Assembly: GCA_002559145.1 (NCBI GenBank)
Contig: NTXX01000005.1
Coordinates: 1-64,000, forward strand
DNA from: Bacillus sp. AFS006103
GTDB taxonomy: Bacteria > Bacillota > Bacilli > Bacillales > Cytobacillaceae
DNA length: 64,000 nucleotides
Reading direction: 5' to 3'
Positions 17,356 through 26,512 of the stretch are shown piece after piece. The translations under genes were made by a program, and so were the position numbers. Within the stretch, counting starts at the first letter, position 1; the number at the start of each line of letters is the position of its first letter. The notes under the pieces were generated by a model. It did not search any database and was not told the DNA's origin. It saw only the letters and a list, made by a program, of their open reading frames with translations.

Positions 17356-19044
17356 TTATTCTAATACAAATGTGGCTTTTATTTTTTTCAATGCATCTGG
17401 GTCAATAATATCAAGTGTTGCGGCGGCCTGTTCTAAAGCCTCTTGATATTCATAGTGTCTAAATGCCATCTCTGCATCAGATAATCCTTTCGCGACAGCA
17501 GGATATTGGCTTTTATACCGATTCCCATATTGAATAGCCTTTTCCGCCAACATTACATTTTCTAGTAGCTCAATCGTTGAATTAGTAAGCTTTTCCACCG
17601 TTAATACAGCAATTTCTAAATATTGATTTAGAGCGGAAATGTTAAGCGGCTTTTCCTCAAGCTGGTACTTTACATTTTGAAGACTGTCATTAGTATCCTC
17701 AAATAAATACTTATAATCTTCTGGCAGGCCCGGGACATTACTCTTAGATACGAGGCGCACCGTCTCCCCAACTATTTTGCTAAGTTCTTTAAGCTTTTCT
17801 CTTGCTTCAAATTCATCTTTCCTAAGGGCTTGAAGTTTTAAGGCAAAATCTTGCTGCCCTTCTCGGATGATATCCAATTGTTCTTTAATTTGCGCCAACT
17901 CTTCACTAATCACTGTTTGTGCGGTTTCGTTGATCTTTACTTTTTCAATCAGAATCTCGAAATGCTTATAAACAGTGGAAAGTTCTTTTTCCAATTGTCG
18001 CTGCGTTTCAAAATCACCTTCCGACAACTGATAGCTTTCTTGAACATGGATAACTTCACTAGAAAGATAACTATTTTCCTCTTGGGCAGAAACTAGAAGA
18101 TCACTAGCAAGTTTTTCATTTTTTATAACGAAATGCTTGGCGAGAACTTCTTTTTCTAATAAATCAAAAAGGACATCAATTCTTTCCTTTACTTCTTTTA
18201 TTCCATCGGCCGCTTCGTCAATTTTGGCAGCTTCGATAAGCACTAAATTCTCAGACATCTTTTCTTCTAACCGCTTGATTTCTTTCTCAACATTAATATG
18301 CTCTAAATAGTATTCCTGACCAGACATTTCACGATAGCCGTCAAGAATATCAGAAAGCTGATTTGGAAGTAGCGATTGACATTCAATTAATAATTGCGGA
18401 ATCAAGTCCATATCTCTTTTGATGTTCCCAAGCTGACTATGAATCGTTAAAACTACTTCACGGGCTTCAAGATAATTACCATGTTCTGTTTTTTCATCAA
18501 ATTCTTGAAATTTTAGCGACACACCGTTAAGTTGTTCCTCTAAACTCTTTTCAGAATTGCCAAAACTGTGACGATGTGCAAGCAGCATTTTCTTTGATTC
18601 TCTATACTGATCTTTTAATTCTTCTATTTCAACTCTGTTCTTTTCCTCGCTGCCTACCAATTCATGTAACTCTTCTACTATACTTTTTATTTGATCCTCA
18701 GTTTCTTGTAATTTTGCATTAATTGCTTGCTGGACACCTTTTGCTTTACTGAATCGGTACCGATCTATGTACTCTTCTGCATCAAAAAGCATTTCCTCTA
18801 ATTCAGGAAGTTGTACCGTCACCACATCGTCCCATTGATTTCGCCACCGTTCGAAAAGCTCTTCTGTTTGTCCAGTCATATTGAGTAGCTTCACTTTTGA
18901 CATTTCATCCAGTACTGGACGATTCATTAAATCGATTTTCCACGCTTCCAATCGATCCATTTCCTTAAAGTACCTTTTCTTTATTAAATACCCCATTACA
19001 AATAAGGCTAGTAATAGGATAAAAAATCCAATGAAATATTTCAC
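17356..19044 (-). CDS. ezrA: Septation ring formation regulator EzrA
   Basis: A 562-residue membrane-anchored regulator that limits FtsZ ring assembly. One membrane segment at about residues 2-21 (FIGFFILLLALFVMGYL) is followed by a basic patch and a long series of spectrin-like coiled coils to the end. DRLEAWKIDLMNRPV right after the anchor is a family hallmark. GTG 19044 is chosen because GGAGG lies 7 bases upstream and it gives the B. subtilis length. A TTG seven codons earlier would put the ribosome site inside the gene. Here it is followed by no hisJ homologue. Confidence 0.96.
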   Translation of the reverse strand: MKYFIGFFILLLALFVMGYLIKKRYFKEMDRLEAWKIDLMNRPVLDEMSKVKLLNMTGQTEELFERWRNQWDDVVTVQLPELEEMLFDAEEYIDRYRFSKAKGVQQAINAKLQETEDQIKSIVEELHELVGSEEKNRVEIEELKDQYRESKKMLLAHRHSFGNSEKSLEEQLNGVSLKFQEFDEKTEHGNYLEAREVVLTIHSQLGNIKRDMDLIPQLLIECQSLLPNQLSDILDGYREMSGQEYYLEHINVEKEIKRLEEKMSENLVLIEAAKIDEAADGIKEVKERIDVLFDLLEKEVLAKHFVIKNEKLASDLLVSAQEENSYLSSEVIHVQESYQLSEGDFETQRQLEKELSTVYKHFEILIEKVKINETAQTVISEELAQIKEQLDIIREGQQDFALKLQALRKDEFEAREKLKELSKIVGETVRLVSKSNVPGLPEDYKYLFEDTNDSLQNVKYQLEEKPLNISALNQYLEIAVLTVEKLTNSTIELLENVMLAEKAIQYGNRYKSQYPAVAKGLSDAEMAFRHYEYQEALEQAAATLDIIDPDALKKIKATFVLE

Positions 19045-19192
19045 AAGTAAGCCTCCTATTTCCAAAACATTCTTTCAAATTTCAGATTATATGCATCTAT
19101 TATAAAAAAAACGCTTAATGTTTTATTCAATGCTATTATGATACCATGTAAACGACATTTTTTGACTATTAATTTCATTTTTTTTGTAAAAT

Positions 19193-19218
19193 AAAAAAAT
19201 AGCGATTGCCGCTATTTT
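19193..19218 (-). terminator. Hairpin terminator downstream of refZ
   Basis: The stem AAAATAGCG/CGCTATTTT with loop ATTGC is followed by a seven-T run on the minus strand. It sits about 140 bases past refZ, beyond the structured segment. Confidence 0.8.
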
Positions 19219-19220
19219 AT

Positions 19221-19346
19221 CCCGCATAACGGGCAGTAGCCCATTTATGAAAAAGAATTACCAAAAATCCATTCTTATTGTATAGGGAAACTGCCCGTAA
19301 ATGCCCGATTGGTTCAACTAACAAATATTAGAGGATGAACCTCTCC
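19221..19346. repeat. Structured palindromic segment, possible element remnant
   Basis: This segment fills most of the 315-base gap between ezrA and refZ. ACGGGCAGTAGCCC (19229-19242) pairs with GGGAAACTGCCCGT (19285-19298) except at two central positions. Downstream, GGTTCA (19311-19316) pairs with TGAACC (19336-19341), and the overlapping GAGG-ATGAA-CCTC forms a competing hairpin. No gene fits. It looks like the ends of a lost transposable element or a structured 3' untranslated region of refZ; neither is proven. Confidence 0.5.
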
Positions 19347-19359
19347 ACTATTTGAAGTT

Positions 19360-19992
19360 TCACCTTATGACTGCACCCATTTTCATTGGGACATCCGAAC
19401 ATAAAGTTTTATCAATCCACAAATTAATATCCTTTAAGTATTTCTGCTCGAAAAATGGTTCATTGGGAAATACGTATAAAACTTCCCTCATATAATGTGT
19501 ATTCATAAATGGCATCATCAATAATCCTTTTAACTGAATAATTAAATATGGAATTGAGTGGGGGCGAAATTCATTCCATTCAAAACCTCGCTCAAATACT
19601 AATTGAAAATAGTATTTTTCCTTAAGTAAATAAGTAGACATAATTTCCCTGACAACTTGCGAGTCCATGGACATCTCCCGATAGACTAGACTGGCTAATT
19701 TACTATTTTCACATTGATAATGAAGTAAATCAGCAACCATTTTCTTTAAGCAATTCTTTGCTCCTTTATCTATCGATGCATAGGCTTCTTCCATCTTACT
19801 AATATATTGTTCAAAAAAATTCGTAAAGCAATATTCTAGCAGACCTGGTTTATTTTCGAAGTGGTAGGCAATTGTGGCTGTATTTACTTTTGCCAGACCA
19901 GCGATATCCCTAATTGATGTTCCCGAGTATCCATTGGACTTAAATAATGTGATCGCGGCCTTAACAATTTCTTCTTTAGCGTTTTTCTTCAT
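19360..19992 (-). CDS. refZ: TetR-family regulator RefZ (YttP)
   Basis: A 210-residue TetR-type protein with the helix-turn-helix in residues 8-50 (SIRDIAGLAKVNTATIAYHFENK). In B. subtilis, RefZ binds palindromic sites around the origin and regulates FtsZ to place the polar septum in sporulation. The assignment rests on family resemblance and position between ezrA and msrC-dgcP. AAAGGGGACA precedes ATG 19992. I looked for a recognisable RefZ-binding palindrome in the 157-base divergent region with msrC and could not identify one. Confidence 0.88.
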   Translation of the reverse strand: MKKNAKEEIVKAAITLFKSNGYSGTSIRDIAGLAKVNTATIAYHFENKPGLLEYCFTNFFEQYISKMEEAYASIDKGAKNCLKKMVADLLHYQCENSKLASLVYREMSMDSQVVREIMSTYLLKEKYYFQLVFERGFEWNEFRPHSIPYLIIQLKGLLMMPFMNTHYMREVLYVFPNEPFFEQKYLKDINLWIDKTLCSDVPMKMGAVIR

Positions 19993-20149
19993 ATATTGTC
20001 CCCTTTCTGGTCTACTCCAAAAATCCCCTTACCTAATGATTCTTTGCTTCACGACAGATTCCTTTATGAAATTATCGACAAAGTCTGCTAATATTCATGT
20101 AAATTTGATAAAATACTTATATAAATTATTGAAATGAAAGGGGAACACC

Positions 20150-20632
20150 ATGTTTAACGTCGAAATGTACAAGGCGAGTCGTGAAGAAAATTATAATCTG
20201 GTCAAAAAACAGCTCCATGCTCTTATTCATGATGAGAAAAATCAGATAGCAAATCTCAGCAATGCAAGTGCCCTACTGAATCAGTTTCTTGACCGAATTA
20301 ACTGGGTTGGATTTTATTTAATGGATACGAATCAACAATTAGTATTAGGTCCATTCCAAGGTCTCCCAGCATGTATCCGTATTCCTTTAGGTAAGGGGGT
20401 ATGCGGGACGTCTGCCTTGAAAAAAGAAACCGTTCTTGTCGCAGATGTAAACCAATTCCCTGGCCACATTGCTTGTGATGCAGCCTCTCAATCCGAAATT
20501 GTAATCCCTCTCATGAAAGATGGACAACTGCTTGGGGTTCTGGATATTGATTCACCTGAAAAAAATCGATTTGATGCACTAGACCAGCAAAAGCTGGAAG
20601 AATTCGTTGCTATATTGGTTGAACATCTCTAG
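20150..20632 (+). CDS. msrC: Free methionine-R-sulfoxide reductase (GAF type)
   Basis: A 160-residue single GAF-domain enzyme that reduces free methionine-R-sulfoxide. The three catalytic-region cysteines of the fRMsr family are present: Cys75 in GLPACIRI, Cys85 in GKGVCGTSA and Cys109 in GHIACDAAS. QSEIVIPL and LGVLDIDSP are standard. This is the B. subtilis YtsP position. AAAGGGGA precedes ATG 20150, and the gene is divergent from refZ. It shares its terminator with the convergent methionine gamma-lyase gene. Confidence 0.94.
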   Translation: MFNVEMYKASREENYNLVKKQLHALIHDEKNQIANLSNASALLNQFLDRINWVGFYLMDTNQQLVLGPFQGLPACIRIPLGKGVCGTSALKKETVLVADVNQFPGHIACDAASQSEIVIPLMKDGQLLGVLDIDSPEKNRFDALDQQKLEEFVAILVEHL

Positions 20633-20635
20633 AAT

Positions 20636-20661
20636 AAAGCCCCGAGAATTCTCGGGGCTTT
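20636..20661. terminator. Bidirectional terminator msrC/megL
   Basis: A perfect 26-base palindrome, AAAGCCCCGAGAA/TTCTCGGGGCTTT, lies between two convergent stop codons that are only about 30 bases apart. Confidence 0.93.
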
Positions 20662-20663
20662 AT

Positions 20664-21848
20664 TCAGACCTTTTCCAGTGCCTGTTCAAGGTCGGCTTGG
20701 ATGTCCTCCCACGCTTCTAGACCAACAGATAGACGGAGCAAAGTGTCTTCAATCCCCATTTTTCTCCGTTCTTCCTCTGGAACAACGGCATGGGTCATCG
20801 TAGCGGGGTGCTGTATTAATGTTTCTGCGTCACCAAGACTTACTGCTATTTTTATTAATTGTAATTGATTCATAAACTGTTGAGCCGATTCCTTGGTTCC
20901 CGTTATCGTGAATGAAATGAGCCCGCCTGAATGTTTCATTTGCTTTTTTGCAATTGGATAATCTCGGTGATCTGGGTCTCCAGGGAAATAAACCGCTTCA
21001 ATTTTCGGGTGGCTTTTCATAAATTCAAATAGCTTTTGGGCATTTTCACAATGGCGGTCCATACGCACTGGCAGTGTTTTAACGCCTCTTAGCAACAGCC
21101 ATGCATCAAATGGAGAAATGATCCCACCGATGTCTTTTTGGGTAGTCCGTGATACCTGCCTAATAAACTCCTTCTTACCAATGACGAGACCGGCGATAAC
21201 ATCCCCATGTCCACAGATATATTTTGTTGCACTATGAATAACTACATCACAGCCGAGGGTAAGTGGCGTTTGAATATAGGGGGAACAAAAAGTGTTATCA
21301 ACCACGACGGGTATACCTTTTTCATTGGCCAACCTCGCTACCATTTCCAGATCAACAAGCTTCATGGTCGGATTGATTGGCGTTTCGATATAGATACAGG
21401 CTGTATTTGGACGGATCTCCCTTTCTAATCTTTCCGTTGAATCCATAATGGAAAAATCATGTTCTATCCCATATTTCCCTTTTAATAACTCCAATAATCC
21501 AAAGGTACAGCCGTACACTCCTTTTGAACATAGAATATGGTCCCCTGTTTTTGTTAAGGCTACCAACACAGCGCTCACCGCCGCCATTCCAGACGAAAAG
21601 GCTAAACCTGCTTCCCCTTGTTCAAGGACAGCCATCCGTTCTTCCAGTATTTTTACCGTTGGATTTCCCAAGCGTGAATAAATAAATCCCTCTTCTTGCC
21701 CCGCAAATCTTTTTTCCCCTTGTTCCGCGCTGGCAAATGTAAAAGTGGATGTTTGATACAACGGAGGAACTAAACTATCTTGATGTTCATTCGCACGATA
21801 GCCTGAATGTATAACTTCCGTTTCAAACCGTGATTTCTTATTTTTCAT
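20664..21848 (-). CDS. megL: Probable methionine gamma-lyase
   Basis: A 394-residue PLP enzyme of the Cys/Met metabolism family. The PLP lysine is K209 in HSATKYICGHGDV. Cys114 in VYGCTFGLL occupies the site that is cysteine in methionine gamma-lyases (C116 of the Pseudomonas enzyme) and usually glycine in cystathionine synthases and lyases. The predicted reaction is methionine to 2-oxobutyrate, methanethiol and ammonia. ATG 21848 follows GGAGGGG; an upstream in-frame start is weaker. A cystathionine enzyme remains possible. The gene appears inserted between msrC and dgcP relative to B. subtilis and has its own promoter with a cre. Confidence 0.83.
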   Translation of the reverse strand: MKNKKSRFETEVIHSGYRANEHQDSLVPPLYQTSTFTFASAEQGEKRFAGQEEGFIYSRLGNPTVKILEERMAVLEQGEAGLAFSSGMAAVSAVLVALTKTGDHILCSKGVYGCTFGLLELLKGKYGIEHDFSIMDSTERLEREIRPNTACIYIETPINPTMKLVDLEMVARLANEKGIPVVVDNTFCSPYIQTPLTLGCDVVIHSATKYICGHGDVIAGLVIGKKEFIRQVSRTTQKDIGGIISPFDAWLLLRGVKTLPVRMDRHCENAQKLFEFMKSHPKIEAVYFPGDPDHRDYPIAKKQMKHSGGLISFTITGTKESAQQFMNQLQLIKIAVSLGDAETLIQHPATMTHAVVPEEERRKMGIEDTLLRLSVGLEAWEDIQADLEQALEKV

Positions 21849-21866
21849 TTTTGAACCCCTCCTGTT

Positions 21867-21910
21867 TGAAAACGTTTTCATTTTATATTATATTATGTCG
21901 GCTGGGTAAA
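21867..21910 (-). promoter_or_regulatory. megL promoter with palindromic cre over the start site
   Basis: TTTACC (21905-21910) and TATAAA (21882-21887) on the minus strand are 17 bases apart. TGAAAACGTTTTCA (21867-21880), a perfect 14-base palindrome matching the CcpA cre consensus, begins one base past the -10 and so covers the likely transcription start. Repression by CcpA is the expected outcome. Confidence 0.75.
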
Positions 21911-21939
21911 AATCGTTAGGGCACTACTAAATGTGCCCC

Positions 21940-23373
21940 CTAACTTACTCTTATATTATCTTTTTGAATGACCACCCTGTTCTTCCCTGTCCCTTTTGCA
22001 ATATACAATGCTTCATCTGCTCGTTTAAATAAGTAATTATAGGCATCCAGCTGCTCCTTATTCCAATAAGAAACACCACATGACACTGTAATATGCGGAT
22101 CAGAGCATTCAGATACTTTTTTGACTAATCTTTCAGCAATAGCTGCTCCCCTGTCTAAAGGAACCCCTGGGAGATAAAGGGCCAATTCTTCCCCACCCCA
22201 ACGGGCCCCTATATCTTCGCCACGAATGTTACGTTTAATAAGGTTTGCTACCTGTACTAGAACTTTATCTCCAACCTGGTGTCCATATGTATCATTTAGT
22301 TCTTTAAAATTATCAATATCAATTAAGATAAAGGTGCCCTCTTCAGACTCTTTCATTGACCACTGAATCTTATCATCTAAAAACTTGCGGGAATGGAGCT
22401 TGGTAAGATGGTCTGTAATAACCATATGTTCTAACTCTTCTCTAAGCATTGAATTGGTTAGGGCAAGCGACGAATGATGGATTAGTGATTGCAAGAGCTT
22501 AAATGTATCAAAGGAAAAGAAATAAGGTTCTTTATGCATCACTATAGAGAAACCTTTTAATTTTTCACTTTCAATCATTGGAACTGCAAGAATCGAATGA
22601 AAGCTTGTCTTGCTTTTTATATTTTGCAAATTGCTATCACCAATAAATATAGGATTTTTATCTAATTCGATTTTTCCCTTTATATAATCAATATAGATTT
22701 GGGCTTGTTTAGTGTAAAAGTATGGAGTTGAGCCTGGGAGTATTTTTACATTTACTTGTTCATTTAAGAATAAGAAAAAGCCAACTTCTTGCGCATCAAT
22801 AGAGGCGATAATTTGTTCTGACATATATGTCATCGTATCAACCAAACGCAGGTTAGAATTTAAACTGTGGGAAGTTTCGTTGATTAGTTGTAAATTGGCG
22901 ATTTCTCGCTTTGACTGTTGATAAAGGTGAGCATTTTCTATAGAGCTTCCTACAGATTCCGCCAATAAGCTTAAAAACTCCACCTCATTTGCCGGAAATT
23001 CAGTCGTATCCACTGCAATTAACTGCAATACTCCATAAGTAACCCGCTTTCCTTTTAATGGCGCATAAATAATAGCATGTTTGTCAGAAGATGAAAATTC
23101 AAATTGAAGCTCACCCGTTGCATAGGCTTTAATGGCAGCAATATTTTCACTATCATATTCAAGATCTATAATGGGAAGGTCACTGTGGTTATAAGTATCC
23201 TGTGAGAGCAATAAGGAAAATGAGAAGTCAGGGTACACTTCCTTCAGGGCTAAGCAAAATTCTCCCAAGAGGATATTTACATCAAGAAAGGAATGAAGCT
23301 TTTCTATAATTAGTATTAATTGTTTATATCTATTAACTTGCACATGTAAATCATTGCATTTGAGAATTTCCAT
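21940..23373 (-). CDS. dgcP: Diguanylate cyclase with GAF domains (DgcP/YtrP)
   Basis: Makes cyclic di-GMP from two GTP. The 477-residue protein has two GAF-like regions (about 20-150 and 165-305) and a GGDEF domain from about 315 to 472. The metal-binding strand FILIDIDNFKELNDTYGH and the active-site loop ARWGGEELALY (residues 390-400) are present. The loop reads GGEEL instead of GGEEF, a conservative last-position change. No EAL domain is present. ATG 23373 has AGGTGG upstream. It matches YtrP (DgcP) of B. subtilis by position next to rpsD. Confidence 0.92.
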   Translation of the reverse strand: MEILKCNDLHVQVNRYKQLILIIEKLHSFLDVNILLGEFCLALKEVYPDFSFSLLLSQDTYNHSDLPIIDLEYDSENIAAIKAYATGELQFEFSSSDKHAIIYAPLKGKRVTYGVLQLIAVDTTEFPANEVEFLSLLAESVGSSIENAHLYQQSKREIANLQLINETSHSLNSNLRLVDTMTYMSEQIIASIDAQEVGFFLFLNEQVNVKILPGSTPYFYTKQAQIYIDYIKGKIELDKNPIFIGDSNLQNIKSKTSFHSILAVPMIESEKLKGFSIVMHKEPYFFSFDTFKLLQSLIHHSSLALTNSMLREELEHMVITDHLTKLHSRKFLDDKIQWSMKESEEGTFILIDIDNFKELNDTYGHQVGDKVLVQVANLIKRNIRGEDIGARWGGEELALYLPGVPLDRGAAIAERLVKKVSECSDPHITVSCGVSYWNKEQLDAYNYLFKRADEALYIAKGTGKNRVVIQKDNIRVS

Positions 23374-23531
23374 ATAGGTTCCACCTGATCTAATTCCAGA
23401 TTTATACATTGTACCCTAATTATAGTTAATCTTCAGACACTTTGGCGATATATATTTGTATAAATTATTAATTTTGATAAAATAATTTTTCCGACAAAAA
23501 ATTCACATGTCGCGACTACTTAAAAATATAC

Positions 23532-23561
23532 TTGACTTTAAATGTATAAAAATTATATAAT
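23532..23561 (+). promoter_or_regulatory. Strong SigA promoter for rpsD
   Basis: TTGACT (23532-23537) and TATAAT (23556-23561) are 18 bases apart in an AT-rich setting, about 200 bases ahead of rpsD. Confidence 0.8.
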
Positions 23562-23569
23562 ACTCCTTG

Positions 23570-23764
23570 TGTAAAATATTGCAGCCTATGTGAAAACTTT
23601 ATTCGTCTCATTTTGTTCCTCATTAAGGCATATTGCTTTTATTTGATGGTGTATCTTGTAACCCTCTGCTGCTAGGGCGAAGGTGCATGAAAACAAAATG
23701 GCTGTAAAGCGTCTCATAACGGTTTTTATTTTACCAAAATAAAAACACGAAGGAGGAGTCATTC
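23570..23764 (+). promoter_or_regulatory. rpsD leader, candidate S4 autoregulatory RNA
   Basis: A non-coding leader of about 195 bases separates the promoter from the rpsD ribosome site. It contains several pairing segments, including GGTTTTTATTTT/AAAATAAAAAC just before the ribosome site. In B. subtilis, S4 represses its own translation by binding this leader. Function here is inferred from position and length; I did not fold it fully. Confidence 0.6.
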
Positions 23765-24367
23765 ATGGCTCGTTATACTGGCTCAAGCTGGAAAATTTCC
23801 CGTCGTCTTGGAATCTCTCTAAGCGGCACAGGTAAAGAATTAGAAAAGCGTCCTTACGCTCCTGGACAACATGGTCCAAACCAACGCAAAAAGCTTTCTG
23901 AATACGGATTACAATTACAAGAGAAGCAAAAACTTCGTCATATGTATGGCGTAACTGAGCGTCAATTCCGTAATCTTTTTGATAAAGCAGGCAAATTAGG
24001 CGGCGTACACGGTGAAAACTTCATGGTTCTTCTTGAATCACGTCTTGACAACGTTGTTTACCGTTTAGGTCTTGCTCGCACTCGTCGTGCAGCTCGTCAA
24101 TTAGTAAACCATGGTCATATTATGGTTGATGGTGCTCGTGTAGATATCCCATCATACCGTTTGAAAGCTGGTCAAACAATCAGCCTTCGTGAAAAGTCAC
24201 GCAATCTTGATGTTGTGAAAGAAGCTGTTGAAGTTAATAACTTCGTTCCTGATTTCTTAACTTTTGATGCAGACAAATTAGAAGGTACATTCACTCGCTT
24301 ACCAGAGCGCTCTGAATTGCCAGCTGAAATCAACGAAACACTTATCGTCGAGTTCTACTCACGTTAA
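23765..24367 (+). CDS. rpsD: 30S ribosomal protein S4
   Basis: A 200-residue primary 16S rRNA-binding protein that nucleates the small subunit. It begins [19 protein letters not shown]; the S4 RNA-binding domain is in residues 90-155 ([21 protein letters not shown]). The zinc-type cysteines of some S4 proteins are absent. Codon use is strongly biased, as expected for a highly expressed gene. GAAGGAGGAG precedes ATG 23765. It is monocistronic between a strong promoter and a strong terminator. Confidence 0.99.
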   Translation: MARYTGSSWKISRRLGISLSGTGKELEKRPYAPGQHGPNQRKKLSEYGLQLQEKQKLRHMYGVTERQFRNLFDKAGKLGGVHGENFMVLLESRLDNVVYRLGLARTRRAARQLVNHGHIMVDGARVDIPSYRLKAGQTISLREKSRNLDVVKEAVEVNNFVPDFLTFDADKLEGTFTRLPERSELPAEINETLIVEFYSR

Positions 24368-24374
24368 TAAGGTC

Positions 24375-24409
24375 AAAACCCTCATGCTATATGGCATGAG
24401 GGTTTTTTC
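24375..24409 (+). terminator. rpsD terminator
   Basis: The 13-base stem AAAACCCTCATGC/GCATGAGGGTTTT is followed by more T. Confidence 0.95.
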
Positions 24410-24538
24410 TCGTTATTCAGATATAAAATTACAACTTATCAGCGGATTAAGGGAATTTATCAACGATTTTTTCACACCAATCACAAGCCGTCTGGGATTG
24501 ACGTTTTTCTTTGTATGAAAAAAGGTCTTTTCTATTTT

Positions 24539-24727
24539 CTATCTTCGATTGACCCAGTGAATTGATTTCCGATATAAAAACATCAGGATTATATAAATAA
24601 CCATTACGATTGCTGCTGTCCATAATCTTTCTTGTAAAATCCCATCTGCAAATAAAACAGGACCAAGTCCGAAAAAGGTAACAAGAGCGATAAGTATAAT
24701 AAATACTGAGTGTAATAAAATTTTCAA
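24539..24727 (-). CDS. Small membrane protein, 62 residues
   Basis: Unrecognised 62-residue protein with two membrane helices: residues 7-26 (FIILIALVTFFGLGPVLF) and 36-51 (WTAAIVMVIYIILMFL), ending in basic residues (YRKSIHWVNRR). The start is TTG 24727 with AGGGGGG upstream. It lies between rpsD and tyrS, where I recall no gene in B. subtilis. The short acidic loop ADGILQER joins the helices. Function is unknown. Confidence 0.75.
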   Translation of the reverse strand: MKILLHSVFIILIALVTFFGLGPVLFADGILQERLWTAAIVMVIYIILMFLYRKSIHWVNRR

Positions 24728-24806
24728 TCTATTAGCCCCCCTATTAGTTCCTTATATATTAGACGAATTATACTAACCTATTGTTACATGGATATCTTTG
24801 CATTAG

Positions 24807-24835
24807 AAAAAAAGGGCTTTGATCTCCAAAGCCCC
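24807..24835 (-). terminator. tyrS terminator
   Basis: The stem GGGCTTT/AAAGCCC with loop GATCTCC is followed by seven T on the minus strand, 8 bases past the tyrS stop. Confidence 0.88.
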
Positions 24836-24842
24836 TCATAAA

Positions 24843-26380
<1,538 letters not shown>

Positions 26381-26387
26381 ATAGTTT

Positions 26388-26416
26388 TTTTTATCATAAT
26401 TTATGTTCCTTGTCAA
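26388..26416 (-). promoter_or_regulatory. tyrS promoter
   Basis: A perfect -35 TTGACA (26411-26416) lies directly upstream of the T-box leader on the minus strand. The -10 at 17 bases is a poor TAAAAA. Confidence 0.55.
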
Positions 26417-26512
26417 CATAACTGGAAATTTCAGATAAATGTAGAACTTTGTCAGTTTTTATACCTTTGATATGCTATAATGTACTTGATTTTAGATGAG
26501 GTGATACTATAG

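Noticed and set aside
19993..20149. Search for a RefZ-binding palindrome in the refZ-msrC divergent region
   Set aside because: Only weak partial repeats were seen and I do not trust my memory of the consensus enough to call one.
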